This document shows, in pieces, positions 34,813-44,091 of a stretch of DNA of 64,000 bases (positions are counted from its first letter, which is position 1; the number at the start of each line of letters is the position of its first letter). The notes under the pieces were generated by a model. The model had not been told where the DNA came from. It saw nothing but the letters and a program-made list of their open reading frames with translations, and made no database searches. This stretch comes from Mesorhizobium sp. J428 (lineage in GTDB: Bacteria; Pseudomonadota; Alphaproteobacteria; Rhizobiales; Rhizobiaceae): contig NZ_JAJOMX010000001.1 in the NCBI RefSeq assembly GCF_024699925.1, positions 3,324,001 through 3,388,000 of the forward strand, given 5' to 3'. Made by a program: the position numbers and the translations under genes.

Positions 34813-36411
34813 TCAGTCGGGCAGCAGCGCCTGGAGCGTTTCCAGCCGGTCTGCCTCGGCGGTGGGCTTGTCCCATCTCAGCCGCGAGATGCGCGGAAAG
34901 CGCATCGCCACGCCGGAACGGTGGCGGGTCGAGCGGTTGAGGCCCTCGAAGGCGATTTCCAGCACCAGCCCGCTCGTCATGTCGGCCCGCACGGAGCGGA
35001 CCGGCCCGAAACGCTCGATCGTGTTGTCGCGGACATATTTGTCGATCTGCCTCAGTTCCTCGTCGGTGAAGCCGAAATAGGCCTTGCCGACCGGCACGAG
35101 CTCCAGATCGGCCTCGTCGCCGGCCCAAACGCCGAAGGTGTAGTCCGAATAGAAGCTCGACCGCTTGCCGTGGCCGCGCTGCGCATACATCAGCACCGCG
35201 TCGACCGTGAACGGATCGCGCTTCCACTTGAACCACGGCCCTTTCGGCCGGCCGGGCACGTAGGCGGAATCGTGCCGCTTCAGCATCACGCCCTCGATCA
35301 CCGGATGCGGCGGCGACATGCGCCGGGCGTTCAGCTCGTCCCACGTGTCGAACGGCACCAGCGGCGAGAGGTCGAAGCGCTGCGGGTCGAGCGAGGGCAT
35401 CAGCGCCTCCAGCCGCGCCCGCCGCTCGGCGAAGGGCAGGGGGCGCAGATCCTCCGCGCCGAGCTGGAGAAGATCGTAGCAGCGCATGAAGGCGGGATAT
35501 TTCGCGGCGAGCTTCGCCGAGACCGTCTTGCGGTTGAGCCGCTGCTGCAGGTCGGAGAAGCTGCCCGTCACCGCGGGGGAGCCCACCAGCAGTTCGCCGT
35601 CGATCGCCGCCTCGAAGTCCATGGCCTCGAGGAGGTCCGGGAAAGCCGTCGCGACGTCGTCGCCGGTGCGCGAGTAGAGCCGCCGCACGCCGCCTTCGCC
35701 GATCGCCTGCACGCGGATGCCGTCCCATTTCCACTCCGCGGCGTAGTCGGCAGGATCAGCCTTCTCGAGGTCGCGGTCCTCGACCGGATGGGCAAGCATG
35801 ACCGGCCTGAACATGGCGAGCGCCGCCGAGGACGGCCTTTCCGCCCGACCCTCGAGCCAGGCGAAGAGCGAGAGATAAGGCGGCTTCAGCCCGTGCCATA
35901 GCTCCTCGATCTCGTTGGCTTCCTTGTTGCCGAGCTCCGCCAGCGCCTGCTTGGCCAGTCGCGCCGAGACGCCGATGCGCAGCCCTCCCGTCGCCAGCTT
36001 GATCAGGGCGAAGCGGGCGGGGATATCGAGCCGGTCGAGCAGGTCGGCGAAGATGCGCGGGCCGTCGGCCCGCCCGGCGCGCTGCAGCGTCGCGACAATC
36101 TCGGAGAGGCGGGGATCGTGCGTTTCGTCCGGTCTCGGCGTCTCCGGCCAGACGAGCGAGATCGTCTCCGCCAGGTCGCCGACATAGTCGTAGGAATAGC
36201 CGAACAGCACCGGGTCCATGCGCTCGGTCACCAGCGTCCTGAGCATCGCCGGCTTGACGGAGGGAATGTCGAGATCGCCCGTCAGCACGGCGAGCGCCAA
36301 CCCACGGTCCGGATCGGGCGTGGCGGCGAAATAGTCGACGAGCAGCGTCAGCTTGCCGTTGCGCGACGGCGTGAGCACGAGACGGTCGAGGAGCTCGGCG
36401 AAGCGGCGCAT
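34813..36411 (-). CDS. ATP-dependent DNA ligase, ligase-associated repair cluster
   Basis: A 532-aa bacterial ATP-dependent ligase. The N-terminal domain leads to the nucleotidyl-transfer motif EWKWDGIRVQ, whose Lys, near residue 230, is adenylated. Further motifs are LYSRTGDD, IDGELLV, GVMLKRHDSAY and GPWFKWKRD. The size and gene setting match the PP_1105-type ligase, which is found with an exonuclease, a helicase and a phosphoesterase. Its ATG overlaps the exonuclease stop (TGATG), so the two are coupled. The earlier in-frame Met at 36480 lies inside the exonuclease gene and is rejected. Confidence 0.92.
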   Translation of the reverse strand: MRRFAELLDRLVLTPSRNGKLTLLVDYFAATPDPDRGLALAVLTGDLDIPSVKPAMLRTLVTERMDPVLFGYSYDYVGDLAETISLVWPETPRPDETHDPRLSEIVATLQRAGRADGPRIFADLLDRLDIPARFALIKLATGGLRIGVSARLAKQALAELGNKEANEIEELWHGLKPPYLSLFAWLEGRAERPSSAALAMFRPVMLAHPVEDRDLEKADPADYAAEWKWDGIRVQAIGEGGVRRLYSRTGDDVATAFPDLLEAMDFEAAIDGELLVGSPAVTGSFSDLQQRLNRKTVSAKLAAKYPAFMRCYDLLQLGAEDLRPLPFAERRARLEALMPSLDPQRFDLSPLVPFDTWDELNARRMSPPHPVIEGVMLKRHDSAYVPGRPKGPWFKWKRDPFTVDAVLMYAQRGHGKRSSFYSDYTFGVWAGDEADLELVPVGKAYFGFTDEELRQIDKYVRDNTIERFGPVRSVRADMTSGLVLEIAFEGLNRSTRHRSGVAMRFPRISRLRWDKPTAEADRLETLQALLPD

Positions 36412-37421
36412 CAGTCTCCCTCGTCCTCGTAGCCGATCAGGTGCAGCGGCTGGGCGGCGATGCCGGCGAGCGCGCACCACCGCACCAGCGCCTCCTCGCG
36501 GCCGTGCGTCACCCAGACTTCCGAGGCACCGGTCTCGGTGATGGTTGCGGTGAGCTCGTCCCAGTCGGAATGGTCCGACAGGATCAAAGGCAGTTCGACG
36601 CCGCGCTGCTTGGCGCGCTGGCGGATGCGCATCCAGCCGGAGGCGAAGCAGGCGACGGGATCGGGAAAGCGCCGCGCCCAGCGGTCGGCGAAGGCCGAGG
36701 GCGTGCCGACGACGATCGCGCCGGCGAATTGGTCCTTCGTGCCGGACTCGATGGTGGCGGGGGCCAGCGGCCCTAGGTCGATACCCTGAGAAACGTAGTA
36801 GTCGCAGAGCCTCGCGAGGGCGCCGTGGATGTAGATCGTCTCGCCATAGCCAGCATCGCGCAGCAGGCGGATCACGCGCTGCGCCTTGCCGAGCGCATAG
36901 GCGCCGACGAGGTGGGCGCGCTCGGGAAACTGCCGGACCGACTCCAGGAGCCGCGCAGTCTCCCCGGCGGATTCCGGATGGCGGAAGACCGGCAGGCCAA
37001 ACGTCGCCTCGGTGATGAAGACATCGCAGGCGATCGGCTCGAAGGCGGCGCAGGTGGGGTCGGCCCGGCGCTTGTAATCGCCCGAGGCGACGATGCGCAT
37101 GCCGTCCATCTCGACCGCGATCTGCGCCGAGCCGAGGACATGGCCGGCGGGATGGAAAGTGACGCGCGCCCCGCCGATCTCCATCGCCTCGCCCAGCCGG
37201 ACGACCTGCGCGGAGCCGGCAAATCCTTCGCCGTAGCGGATGCCCATGATGTCCAGCGTCTCGCGGGTCGCCAGCACCTTTCCGTTGCCTGGGCGGGCAT
37301 GGTCCGCATGGCCGTGCGTCACCAGCGCCCGCTCGACCGGCCGAACGGGATCGATGAAGAAATCGCCGGGCGGGCAGTAAAGCCCTTCCGGACGGGTGTG
37401 GAGGAGGTCGCGGGCGCGCAT
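36411..37421 (-). CDS. metallo-beta-lactamase-fold exonuclease, DNA ligase-associated
   Basis: 336 aa. The metal-binding motif THGHADHARPG is near residue 36, the second-metal Asp is in VASGDYKRR, and ITEATFGLPVFRHP and the C-terminal LSDHSDWDEL/VTHGREE fit the beta-CASP nuclease group (SNM1/Pso2-like). Such proteins process DNA ends before sealing by the partner ligase. It is first in a two-gene minus-strand unit with the ligase, and divergent from the methyltransferase-helicase-phosphoesterase unit, with about 100 bp between. Confidence 0.9.
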   Translation of the reverse strand: MRARDLLHTRPEGLYCPPGDFFIDPVRPVERALVTHGHADHARPGNGKVLATRETLDIMGIRYGEGFAGSAQVVRLGEAMEIGGARVTFHPAGHVLGSAQIAVEMDGMRIVASGDYKRRADPTCAAFEPIACDVFITEATFGLPVFRHPESAGETARLLESVRQFPERAHLVGAYALGKAQRVIRLLRDAGYGETIYIHGALARLCDYYVSQGIDLGPLAPATIESGTKDQFAGAIVVGTPSAFADRWARRFPDPVACFASGWMRIRQRAKQRGVELPLILSDHSDWDELTATITETGASEVWVTHGREEALVRWCALAGIAAQPLHLIGYEDEGD

Positions 37422-37525
37422 GACATAGAGATAGGCTATCGGCGCGCTCAGGGAAGCCTCTTGCGCAGAGCGATTGGCAGGAGCATAAGCGCGCGCCGTC
37501 GGCCGGCGGCGCCAGTCATATCGTC

Positions 37526-38437
37526 ATGAAACCCTTCGATCCGTCTTCCGGTGATGCCCTCGCCGACAGGCGCGCCGACTTCGCCGACATGCTTTTGCAG
37601 TCGGGCGATGCCGCGGCCGCTGCCGAACTGATGCTGCAGGCGCTCGAGAAGGCGCCGGGCTGGGCCTATGGCTGGTTTCGGCTCGGCGAGATGCACGAGG
37701 CCGCCGGCGCTGTCGCGCCGGCCGCGGAAGCCTTCCGCATGGCGCTGAAGCTCGATCCGGAGGACCACGCCGGCGCCGTGCTCAAGCTCCATCTCACTGG
37801 TGCAGCCGAAGACCCCGAGGCGATGCCCGCCGCGTTTGTCGAGACCCTGTTCGACCAGTACGCCGGCAAGTTCGAGACCTCGCTGGTGGTCAAGCTCGGC
37901 TATCGCGCGCCGGAACTCCTGTTCGATGCGATAAAGGCGACCCATCCCGGACGCTTCGCCTGCGCGATCGATCTCGGCTGCGGCACGGGGCTGATGGGGG
38001 AGCGTCTGCATCCGGTCTGCGACCGGCTCGAAGGCTACGATCTCTCGACCGGCATGCTCAAGGTCGCGCGCGCCAAGGGCATCTACGACGTGCTGGAACA
38101 GGCGGACCTCGCCGTCCTCTCCTTCGACACGCCGCGTGCCGATCTGGCCGTCGCGGCGGACGTCTACATGTATGTCGGGGCGCTGGAGACGGCTTTCGCC
38201 AACGCCAGGACCATGGTCGTGCCGGGCGGCCTCTTCGCCTTCTCGGTCGAGAAGCTCGACGAGGCCGACGGCTTCGCGCTGTGCGAGACGCGCCGCTACG
38301 CGCATTCGCAGGCCTATGTCGAAAGCTGTCTTTCGGATGCCGGCTTCCGGCTGCTGTCGCTCTCGGAAGCGACGATCCGCAAGGATCGGGAGCAGGCGGT
38401 GACCGGAATGATCGTGGTGGCCACCCGGCCGGATTGA
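37526..38437 (+). CDS. TPR-containing SAM-dependent methyltransferase
   Basis: 303 aa. Residues about 15-90 are two TPR-like repeats (ADMLLQSGDAAAAAELMLQAL, WFRLGEMHEAAGAVAPAAEAF). A methyltransferase domain follows: AIDLGCGTGLMGERL, EGYDLSTGMLKVARAKG, VPGGLFAFSVEKL. This TPR-MTase arrangement is common in alphaproteobacteria, and the substrate is unknown. It lies 48 bp upstream of the helicase and within the DNA-repair cluster, but membership in that pathway is only positional. Confidence 0.82.
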   Translation: MKPFDPSSGDALADRRADFADMLLQSGDAAAAAELMLQALEKAPGWAYGWFRLGEMHEAAGAVAPAAEAFRMALKLDPEDHAGAVLKLHLTGAAEDPEAMPAAFVETLFDQYAGKFETSLVVKLGYRAPELLFDAIKATHPGRFACAIDLGCGTGLMGERLHPVCDRLEGYDLSTGMLKVARAKGIYDVLEQADLAVLSFDTPRADLAVAADVYMYVGALETAFANARTMVVPGGLFAFSVEKLDEADGFALCETRRYAHSQAYVESCLSDAGFRLLSLSEATIRKDREQAVTGMIVVATRPD

Positions 38438-38485
38438 TCGACCCCCCCTTGGCTCCGCGCATGTTCTGCATTAGTTCTGGTTGCG

Positions 38486-41005
38486 GTGACGCAACAGACG
38501 GCCATTCGCTCGCACGCTTCGCCCGCGCATCTTCCCGAACCCTTCCTCGACTGGTTCGCGCAGCGCGGTTGGTCGCCGCGCGCCCATCAGATCGAGCTCT
38601 TGTCCAGGTCGCAGGCCGGCAGGTCCGTCCTGCTCATCGCCCCGACCGGGGCGGGGAAGACGCTGGCCGGGTTCCTGCCGTCGCTGGTCGATCTGGCCGA
38701 GCGGCCGAAGCGCAAGCCGGGCGAGGCGTTCCGCGGCATCCACACGCTCTACATCTCGCCGCTCAAGGCGCTGGCAGTCGACATCGAGCGCAACCTCGGC
38801 AAGCCGGTCGAGGAGATGCGGCTTCCGGTGACGATCGAGACCCGCACCGGCGACACGCCGACCCACAAGCGCCAGCGCCAGAAGCTCGACCCGCCCGACA
38901 TCCTGCTGACCACGCCGGAACAGCTGGCATTGCTGATCTCGGGCAAGGATGCGGAGCGGTTCTTTTCGGGCCTGCGCTATGTGGTGCTGGACGAGCTGCA
39001 CTCGCTCGTCACCTCCAAGCGCGGCCATCTCCTGTCGCTTGGCCTCGCGCGCCTGCGAAAGCTGGCGCCGCGGCTGCAGACGGTGGGCCTGTCGGCGACG
39101 GTGGCCGAACCGGACGAGTTGCGGCGCTGGCTGGTTGCGCAGAACCCGCCGGGCGACATGGGCGACCTGATCACCGTCGAAGGCGGTGCGAAGCCTGTGA
39201 TCACGATCCTGGAGACGGACGAACGCCTGCCCTGGGCCGGGCATTCGGCGCGCTACGCCATTCCGGCGGTGTATGACGAGATCCGCAAGCACCAGACGAC
39301 GCTTCTGTTCGTGAACACCCGCAGTCAGGCGGAGATGCTGTTCCAGGAATTGTGGCGGGTGAACGAGGACTCGCTGCCGATCGCGCTGCATCACGGCTCA
39401 CTCGACGTCGCTCAGCGCCGCAAGGTGGAAAAGGCGATGGAGGCAGGCTCGCTGCGGGCGATCGTCGCGACGTCGACGCTCGACCTCGGCATCGACTGGG
39501 GCGATGTCGACCTCGTCGTCCATGTCGGTGCACCGAAGGGCGCGAGCCGGCTGGCGCAGCGCATTGGCCGCTCCAACCACCGCATGGACGATCCGTCGCG
39601 CGCCATCCTCGTGCCGGCCAACCGGTTCGAGGTGATGGAGTGCCGTGCAGCGCTCGAGGCCAACTATCTCGGCGCGCAGGATACGCCGCCGCTGGTCGAT
39701 GGCGCGCTTGACGTGCTTGCGCAGCACATCCTCGGCTGCGCCTGCGCCGAGCCGTTCCGCGCCGACGAGCTCTTCGACGAGATCCGCTCCGCGGCACCCT
39801 ATGCCGGGCTCGACCGGCAGACCTTCGACCAGGCGGTCGATTTCGTCGCCACCGGCGGCTACGCGCTGCGGACTTATGAGCGCTATGCGCGCATCCGGTT
39901 GACGAAGGACGGCCTGTGGCGCGTCAGCCATCCGCGCGTCGCGCAGCAGTATCGGCTCAACGTCGGCACCATCGTCGAGGCCGCTTATCTCAATGTCCGC
40001 TACGTTCGGTCCGGCCGCGGCGCGGCAGGTCGCGGCGGTCCGGTGCTGGGCAAGATCGAGGAAGGCTTCCTCGAAACCATCGCGCCGGGCGACACCTTCC
40101 TCTTCGCCGGCAAGGTATTGAAGTTCGAGGGTATCCGCGAGAACGAGTGCTTCGTCTCCAACGCAACCGGGCAGGATGCGCGCATCCCGGTCTATGCCGG
40201 CGGCAGGTTCCCGCTGTCGACCTACCTCGCCGACGAGGTGCGCGGCATGCTGGCGGACCCGAAGCGGTGGCAGAGCCTGCCGGACCAGGTGTCGGACTGG
40301 CTGCGCATCCAGCGCGACAAGTCGGTGCTGCCGAAGCGCGGCGACCTGCTGGTCGAGACCTTTCCGCGCGGCAACCGCTTCTACATGGTCGCCTATCCGT
40401 TCGAGGGCAGGCTGGCGCACCAGACGCTCGGCATGCTGCTCACTCGCCGCATGGAGCGCATGGGCGCGCAGCCTTTGGGCTTCGTGGCGACCGACTATTC
40501 GATCGCGGTGTGGTCGATGCGCGACGTCGGCGAGATGCTGGCGTCGCGCAGCATTACGCTGGCCGAGCTTTTCGACGAGGATATGCTGGGGGACGACCTG
40601 GAAGCCTGGCTCGCCGAAAGCTGGCTGCTCAAGCGCACCTTCCGCAACTGCGCCGTTATCTCCGGCCTGATCGAGAAGCGCCATCCGGGGCAGGAGAAGA
40701 CCGGCAGGCAGGTGACGGTCTCGGCCGACCTGATCTACGACGTGCTGCGCGCGTACGAGCCCGACCACATCCTGCTCAAGGCCACGCGTGCGGACGCGGC
40801 GACGGGCCTGCTGGACATCCAGCGGCTGGCCGAAATGCTGTCGCGCGTGAAGGGTCGAATCATGCATAAGCCTCTCGACCGCATCTCGCCGCTTGCCGTG
40901 CCGATCATGCTGGAGATCGGCAAGGAGCGGGTGAACGGCGGCGCGGCCGACGCGCTGCTGCAGGACACCGAGGACGATCTGATCGAAGAGGCGATGGGCG
41001 GGTGA
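38486..41005 (+). CDS. ligase-associated DEXH-box DNA helicase (Lhr-core type)
   Basis: An 839-aa SF2 helicase. Walker A APTGAGKTLAGFLP is near residue 52, followed by the DEXH box VVLDELHSL, motif III GLSATVAEP, motif V STLDLGIDWGDVDLVV and motif VI AQRIGRSNHR. The winged-helix and Lhr-core C-terminal domain follows. It is expected to translocate 3' to 5' on single-stranded DNA. GTG 38486 starts MTQQTAIRSHASP. The stop overlaps the next start, tying it to the phosphoesterase. It belongs to the four-part ligase-associated repair set. Confidence 0.92.
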   Translation: MTQQTAIRSHASPAHLPEPFLDWFAQRGWSPRAHQIELLSRSQAGRSVLLIAPTGAGKTLAGFLPSLVDLAERPKRKPGEAFRGIHTLYISPLKALAVDIERNLGKPVEEMRLPVTIETRTGDTPTHKRQRQKLDPPDILLTTPEQLALLISGKDAERFFSGLRYVVLDELHSLVTSKRGHLLSLGLARLRKLAPRLQTVGLSATVAEPDELRRWLVAQNPPGDMGDLITVEGGAKPVITILETDERLPWAGHSARYAIPAVYDEIRKHQTTLLFVNTRSQAEMLFQELWRVNEDSLPIALHHGSLDVAQRRKVEKAMEAGSLRAIVATSTLDLGIDWGDVDLVVHVGAPKGASRLAQRIGRSNHRMDDPSRAILVPANRFEVMECRAALEANYLGAQDTPPLVDGALDVLAQHILGCACAEPFRADELFDEIRSAAPYAGLDRQTFDQAVDFVATGGYALRTYERYARIRLTKDGLWRVSHPRVAQQYRLNVGTIVEAAYLNVRYVRSGRGAAGRGGPVLGKIEEGFLETIAPGDTFLFAGKVLKFEGIRENECFVSNATGQDARIPVYAGGRFPLSTYLADEVRGMLADPKRWQSLPDQVSDWLRIQRDKSVLPKRGDLLVETFPRGNRFYMVAYPFEGRLAHQTLGMLLTRRMERMGAQPLGFVATDYSIAVWSMRDVGEMLASRSITLAELFDEDMLGDDLEAWLAESWLLKRTFRNCAVISGLIEKRHPGQEKTGRQVTVSADLIYDVLRAYEPDHILLKATRADAATGLLDIQRLAEMLSRVKGRIMHKPLDRISPLAVPIMLEIGKERVNGGAADALLQDTEDDLIEEAMGG

Positions 41006-41715
41006 TGCTGGCGAGGAGACATGAGGCGGAGACGTTTTCCGCCACCGCCGTGATCGCCGGCGAGGAGGCGTTCTGCGACCGGCGCGGCGCGTTGTTCTTC
41101 CCTGCGCATGGACTGCTTGCCGTATCCGACCTGCATCTGGAGAAGGGCTCAGCCTATGCCCGCCGCGGCGTCCTGCTGCCGCCCTACGACACCGCGGAGA
41201 CGCTGACGAAGCTGGAGGCGGTGATCGCGGATTTCGATCCGCGCATCGTCGTCAGCCTCGGCGACAGCTTTCACGACCGCGTCGGCTCCTCGCACATGCC
41301 GTCGATCTTCCGCGACCGGCTGGAGAAGATGATGCGCCGCCGCGACTGGCTGTGGGTTACTGGCAACCACGATCCCGACGCGCCGGAGAACCTGTCGGGC
41401 ACCAGCGTCACCGAGGTCGCGCTCGGCGGGCTGATCTTCCGGCACGAACCGACCGCAGGCCAGTGCGCCGGCGAGGTCGCCGGCCATCTGCATCCGGGCG
41501 CGCACATCGTCCGGCAAGGCCGCTCCGTTCGCCGCCCGTGCTTCGCGAGCGACGGGCTGCGCATGATCATGCCCGCCTTCGGCGCGCTCACCGGCTCGCT
41601 CAACGTGCTCGACCGTGCCTATGCAGGCCTGTTCGACTGGCGCGTCTTCAGGGCGCATGTGCTGGGAAGCGAACGCGTCTACGCGCTCAACCGGTCGGTG
41701 CTGTTCCCCGGCTAG
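41002..41715 (+). CDS. metallophosphoesterase, DNA ligase-associated
   Basis: 237 aa, calcineurin-like fold: metal site I DLHLEKGSAYARRG, GDSFHD, the GNHD box in VTGNHDPDAPENL, and the distal histidines GHLHPGAHI. Relatives in this cluster are Mn-dependent nucleases or phosphodiesterases. GTG 41002 or ATG 41005 can start it; both overlap the helicase stop. Its stop shares the CTAG bases with the convergent DUF3429 gene. Confidence 0.9.
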   Translation: MMLARRHEAETFSATAVIAGEEAFCDRRGALFFPAHGLLAVSDLHLEKGSAYARRGVLLPPYDTAETLTKLEAVIADFDPRIVVSLGDSFHDRVGSSHMPSIFRDRLEKMMRRRDWLWVTGNHDPDAPENLSGTSVTEVALGGLIFRHEPTAGQCAGEVAGHLHPGAHIVRQGRSVRRPCFASDGLRMIMPAFGALTGSLNVLDRAYAGLFDWRVFRAHVLGSERVYALNRSVLFPG

Positions 41716-42185
41716 GCAGTCGCGAGGAACGCCGCCACCATCATGACCACCGCAAAGACGGTCAGCCGCACCCGCCAGCGGCCATACCAGAGGGGCAACT
41801 CGTCGCGATGGGCGGAGAGGCTGTCCCACGCGCCCTGCGCGGCGAAGGCGACGGCGAGCAGTGCGAACGAGCCGGGTTCGCCGATCAGGAGCGCGAGCCA
41901 GCCGGCGAGAACCGGGATGGCAGTGGCGGCCAGGGTAAGATTCTCGCCCGGCGTCTCATGGGCGATCACAATCCCGAAGCGCGCGCCGCCGAGAAAGGAC
42001 AGGACGAGCGCGGCATAGGTCTTGAGCAGCGAAATGGTGCCGTCGCGCCAGACGTGATCCTGCGGGATCGACCCCAGCCAGAGGACGAGGATGAGGAACG
42101 GGATGCAGCCGGCCAGGACAAGCCGCAGGCCGGGCCTTGCTGGAACGCTGCCTGTCTCGCCCTCGCTGTCGATCGCCATCGTCAA
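41712..42185 (-). CDS. DUF3429 family membrane protein
   Basis: 157 aa with about four to five membrane helices (LVLAGCIPFLILVLWLG, LLKTYAALVLSFLGGARFG, LAATAIPVLAGWLALLIG, a short C-terminal helix). The core SFLGGARFG and the length match DUF3429 proteins, which have no known role. Its start overlaps the stop of the next upstream gene by 4 bp, so it is the last gene of a three-gene minus-strand operon with the TIGR02186-like protein and the exporter. Confidence 0.82.
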   Translation of the reverse strand: MTMAIDSEGETGSVPARPGLRLVLAGCIPFLILVLWLGSIPQDHVWRDGTISLLKTYAALVLSFLGGARFGIVIAHETPGENLTLAATAIPVLAGWLALLIGEPGSFALLAVAFAAQGAWDSLSAHRDELPLWYGRWRVRLTVFAVVMMVAAFLATA

Positions 42186-42982
42186 TCCTTGCGGAAGATC
42201 AGCCGGCCCATCCAGCCGGTGAGCATGGCAAGCGCGACGGCGAAGAGACCGTAGAAGAAGCTGTTCTCATGGGCGACGCGGAACACGGTCTGCTCGAAGC
42301 CGGCCTTGACGATGGCGAGGCTGGAGGAGGTCTCCTTCATGAACTCGCCGTTGCGGAACAGGAAGGCCCGCGCCTTGTGCGTGCCCACCGGCACGTTGGG
42401 CGGCAGCCTCAGCGTCGCGCGGAAGAGCGTCTGCGACAGGAATTGCACGCCGCCGACGTTCTCGCTGTAGAGGCCTGCCGCGAGCTTGCGGTCGCGCAGC
42501 GCCGCGGTGAACTCGGAGATGGTGGCGGGGTTGCCGCTGCGCTCCTGCGGTTCGAGATAGATGTAGGCGGTGCCGAGCGAGAGGCGCTTGTAGCTGTCGG
42601 GATTGGTGATGTCCTGCGGCGCGCGCGTGGTGGCGACCGAATAGGACAGCGGCACGTTGACGAAGGTCTGCGATTGCGCGTTGACCCAGACGCCGAGGAA
42701 GCGCGACCGGCGCCATAGCACCAGCGGCTGCGCGGGGCCTTCCAGCACTACGATCACGTCATAGCCGCCCTGGCGGCTGATCTGCGCGTCGGCATTGTCG
42801 ATCGCGCCGAAGATGGTCAGGTCGGCGCCGGAGAAGTCGGAGGTGATCGTGACGCGGTTCGTGGACAGGCCTATCTGGATGTTCTCGGGCAGGTGCGCCG
42901 GCGCCTCCTGCTGGGCGAATGCCGAGAGAGGAGCGGCGCACAGGCCCAGCATGACGGCGAGGAGGACGATCGCGGCGCGCAT
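42182..42982 (-). CDS. TIGR02186-like periplasmic/membrane protein
   Basis: 266 aa with a Sec signal (LLAVMLGLCAAPLSAFAQ), a beta-rich periplasmic body (GLSTNRVTITSDFSGADLTIFGAI, IVVLEGPAQPLVLWRR) and one C-terminal membrane helix (FFYGLFAVALAMLTGWMGRLIF). The layout and motif set match the TIGR02186 family, repeatedly found beside TauE/SafE-type exporters in alphaproteobacteria. The role is unknown; a partner in anion export is inferred from its position 3 bp after the exporter. Confidence 0.82.
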   Translation of the reverse strand: MRAAIVLLAVMLGLCAAPLSAFAQQEAPAHLPENIQIGLSTNRVTITSDFSGADLTIFGAIDNADAQISRQGGYDVIVVLEGPAQPLVLWRRSRFLGVWVNAQSQTFVNVPLSYSVATTRAPQDITNPDSYKRLSLGTAYIYLEPQERSGNPATISEFTAALRDRKLAAGLYSENVGGVQFLSQTLFRATLRLPPNVPVGTHKARAFLFRNGEFMKETSSSLAIVKAGFEQTVFRVAHENSFFYGLFAVALAMLTGWMGRLIFRKD

Positions 42983-42985
42983 CGC

Positions 42986-43909
42986 CTAGCTCCCGTCCGG
43001 CGAGGCGATCATGTAGACGCTGCCAGGCGCCACGAACATGTCGAAGGCGAGACGCAGCGCAACCGCAAGCACGAGCGCGGCGAGAAGTGCGCGCAACTGG
43101 TCGCCGCGCAGCCGCTGGCCCATCCGCGCGCCATACTGCGCCCCGGCCACGCCGCCCACCATCAGCAGGAAGGCGAGCACGATGTCGACCGTCTGGTTCA
43201 GCGTCGACTGCACCAGCGTCGTGTAGGCGGTGGTGAACATGATGTGGAACAGCGAGGTGCCGATGACGACGTTGGTCGGGACCTTCAAGAGGTAGATCAG
43301 CGCCGGCACCATGATGAACCCGCCGCCGACGCCCATGATCGCGGCGAGGAAGCCGATCGCGGCGCCGAGCGCGAGGACCGGAATGACGCTGACGAACAGC
43401 TTGGAAGCGCGGAAGCGCATCTTCAGCGGCAGGCGCAGAATCCAGTTGTGCTGGCCGGATTTCTTGAGGGTCGGCGCCGCACCCGCGCGCGCCTGGCGGA
43501 TCGCGTTCAGGCTCTCGATCAGCATCAGCCCGCCGACGGTGCCGAGGAAGACGACGTAGAGCAGCGAGATCGCCAGATCGAGCTGGCCGAACGAGCGCAG
43601 GATGGCGAAGACATAGGCGCCGATCGACGACCCGATCACACCGCCCCCAAGCAGGACAAGTCCGAGCTTGATGTCCACGGTGCCGCGCTTGAGATGCGCG
43701 AGCGTGCCCGAAAACGAGGAGGCGATGACCTGGTTGGCGCCGGTCGCCACCGCGATCGCCGGCGGGATGTTGTAGAAGATCAGCAGCGGGGTGATGAGAA
43801 AGCCGCCGCCGACGCCGAACATGCCCGACAGGAAGCCGACCGCCGCGCCCATGGCCAGCAGGACGAAAATATTGACCGACATCTCGGCGATGGGGAGATA
43901 TATACCCAC
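42986..43909 (-). CDS. TauE/SafE (TSUP) family sulfite/sulfonate exporter
   Basis: 307 aa with about eight membrane helices in two repeats. The family's Gly-rich motif appears twice: GFLSGMFGVGGGFLITPLL near the start and GFLAAIMGVGGGFIMVPALIY in the middle. TSUP proteins export sulfite, sulfoacetate or related organic anions. It heads the three-gene operon. The start is MGIYLPIAEMSVNIF; ATG 43879 (MSVNIF) is an alternative. Confidence 0.88.
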   Translation of the reverse strand: MGIYLPIAEMSVNIFVLLAMGAAVGFLSGMFGVGGGFLITPLLIFYNIPPAIAVATGANQVIASSFSGTLAHLKRGTVDIKLGLVLLGGGVIGSSIGAYVFAILRSFGQLDLAISLLYVVFLGTVGGLMLIESLNAIRQARAGAAPTLKKSGQHNWILRLPLKMRFRASKLFVSVIPVLALGAAIGFLAAIMGVGGGFIMVPALIYLLKVPTNVVIGTSLFHIMFTTAYTTLVQSTLNQTVDIVLAFLLMVGGVAGAQYGARMGQRLRGDQLRALLAALVLAVALRLAFDMFVAPGSVYMIASPDGS

Positions 43910-44003
43910 CCGTCAGACCTGACCGAAAATTGCCCTAAACGCCCGCACTCGCACGCGAATTTCCCGTCCCAGCGTGAGAGGCTCTAGACGGCTCTTGCGC
44001 CCA

Positions 44004-44029
44004 CATTGCGGCGAAGTCAAACCGCAATG
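44004..44029. repeat. 8-bp inverted repeat downstream of the podJ-like gene
   Basis: CATTGCGG (44004-44011) and CCGCAATG (44022-44029) with a 10-nt loop. A second hairpin, AGCCGTC/GACGGCT (44074-44093), overlaps the stop of the podJ-like gene. Either could help end that transcript, but neither has a T-run. Confidence 0.4.
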
Positions 44030-44091
44030 CGCCCCTCGGCGAATATTCCGCCGACTTTCGGAAATGAAGGTTAAGCCGTCGGCGGGGACGG

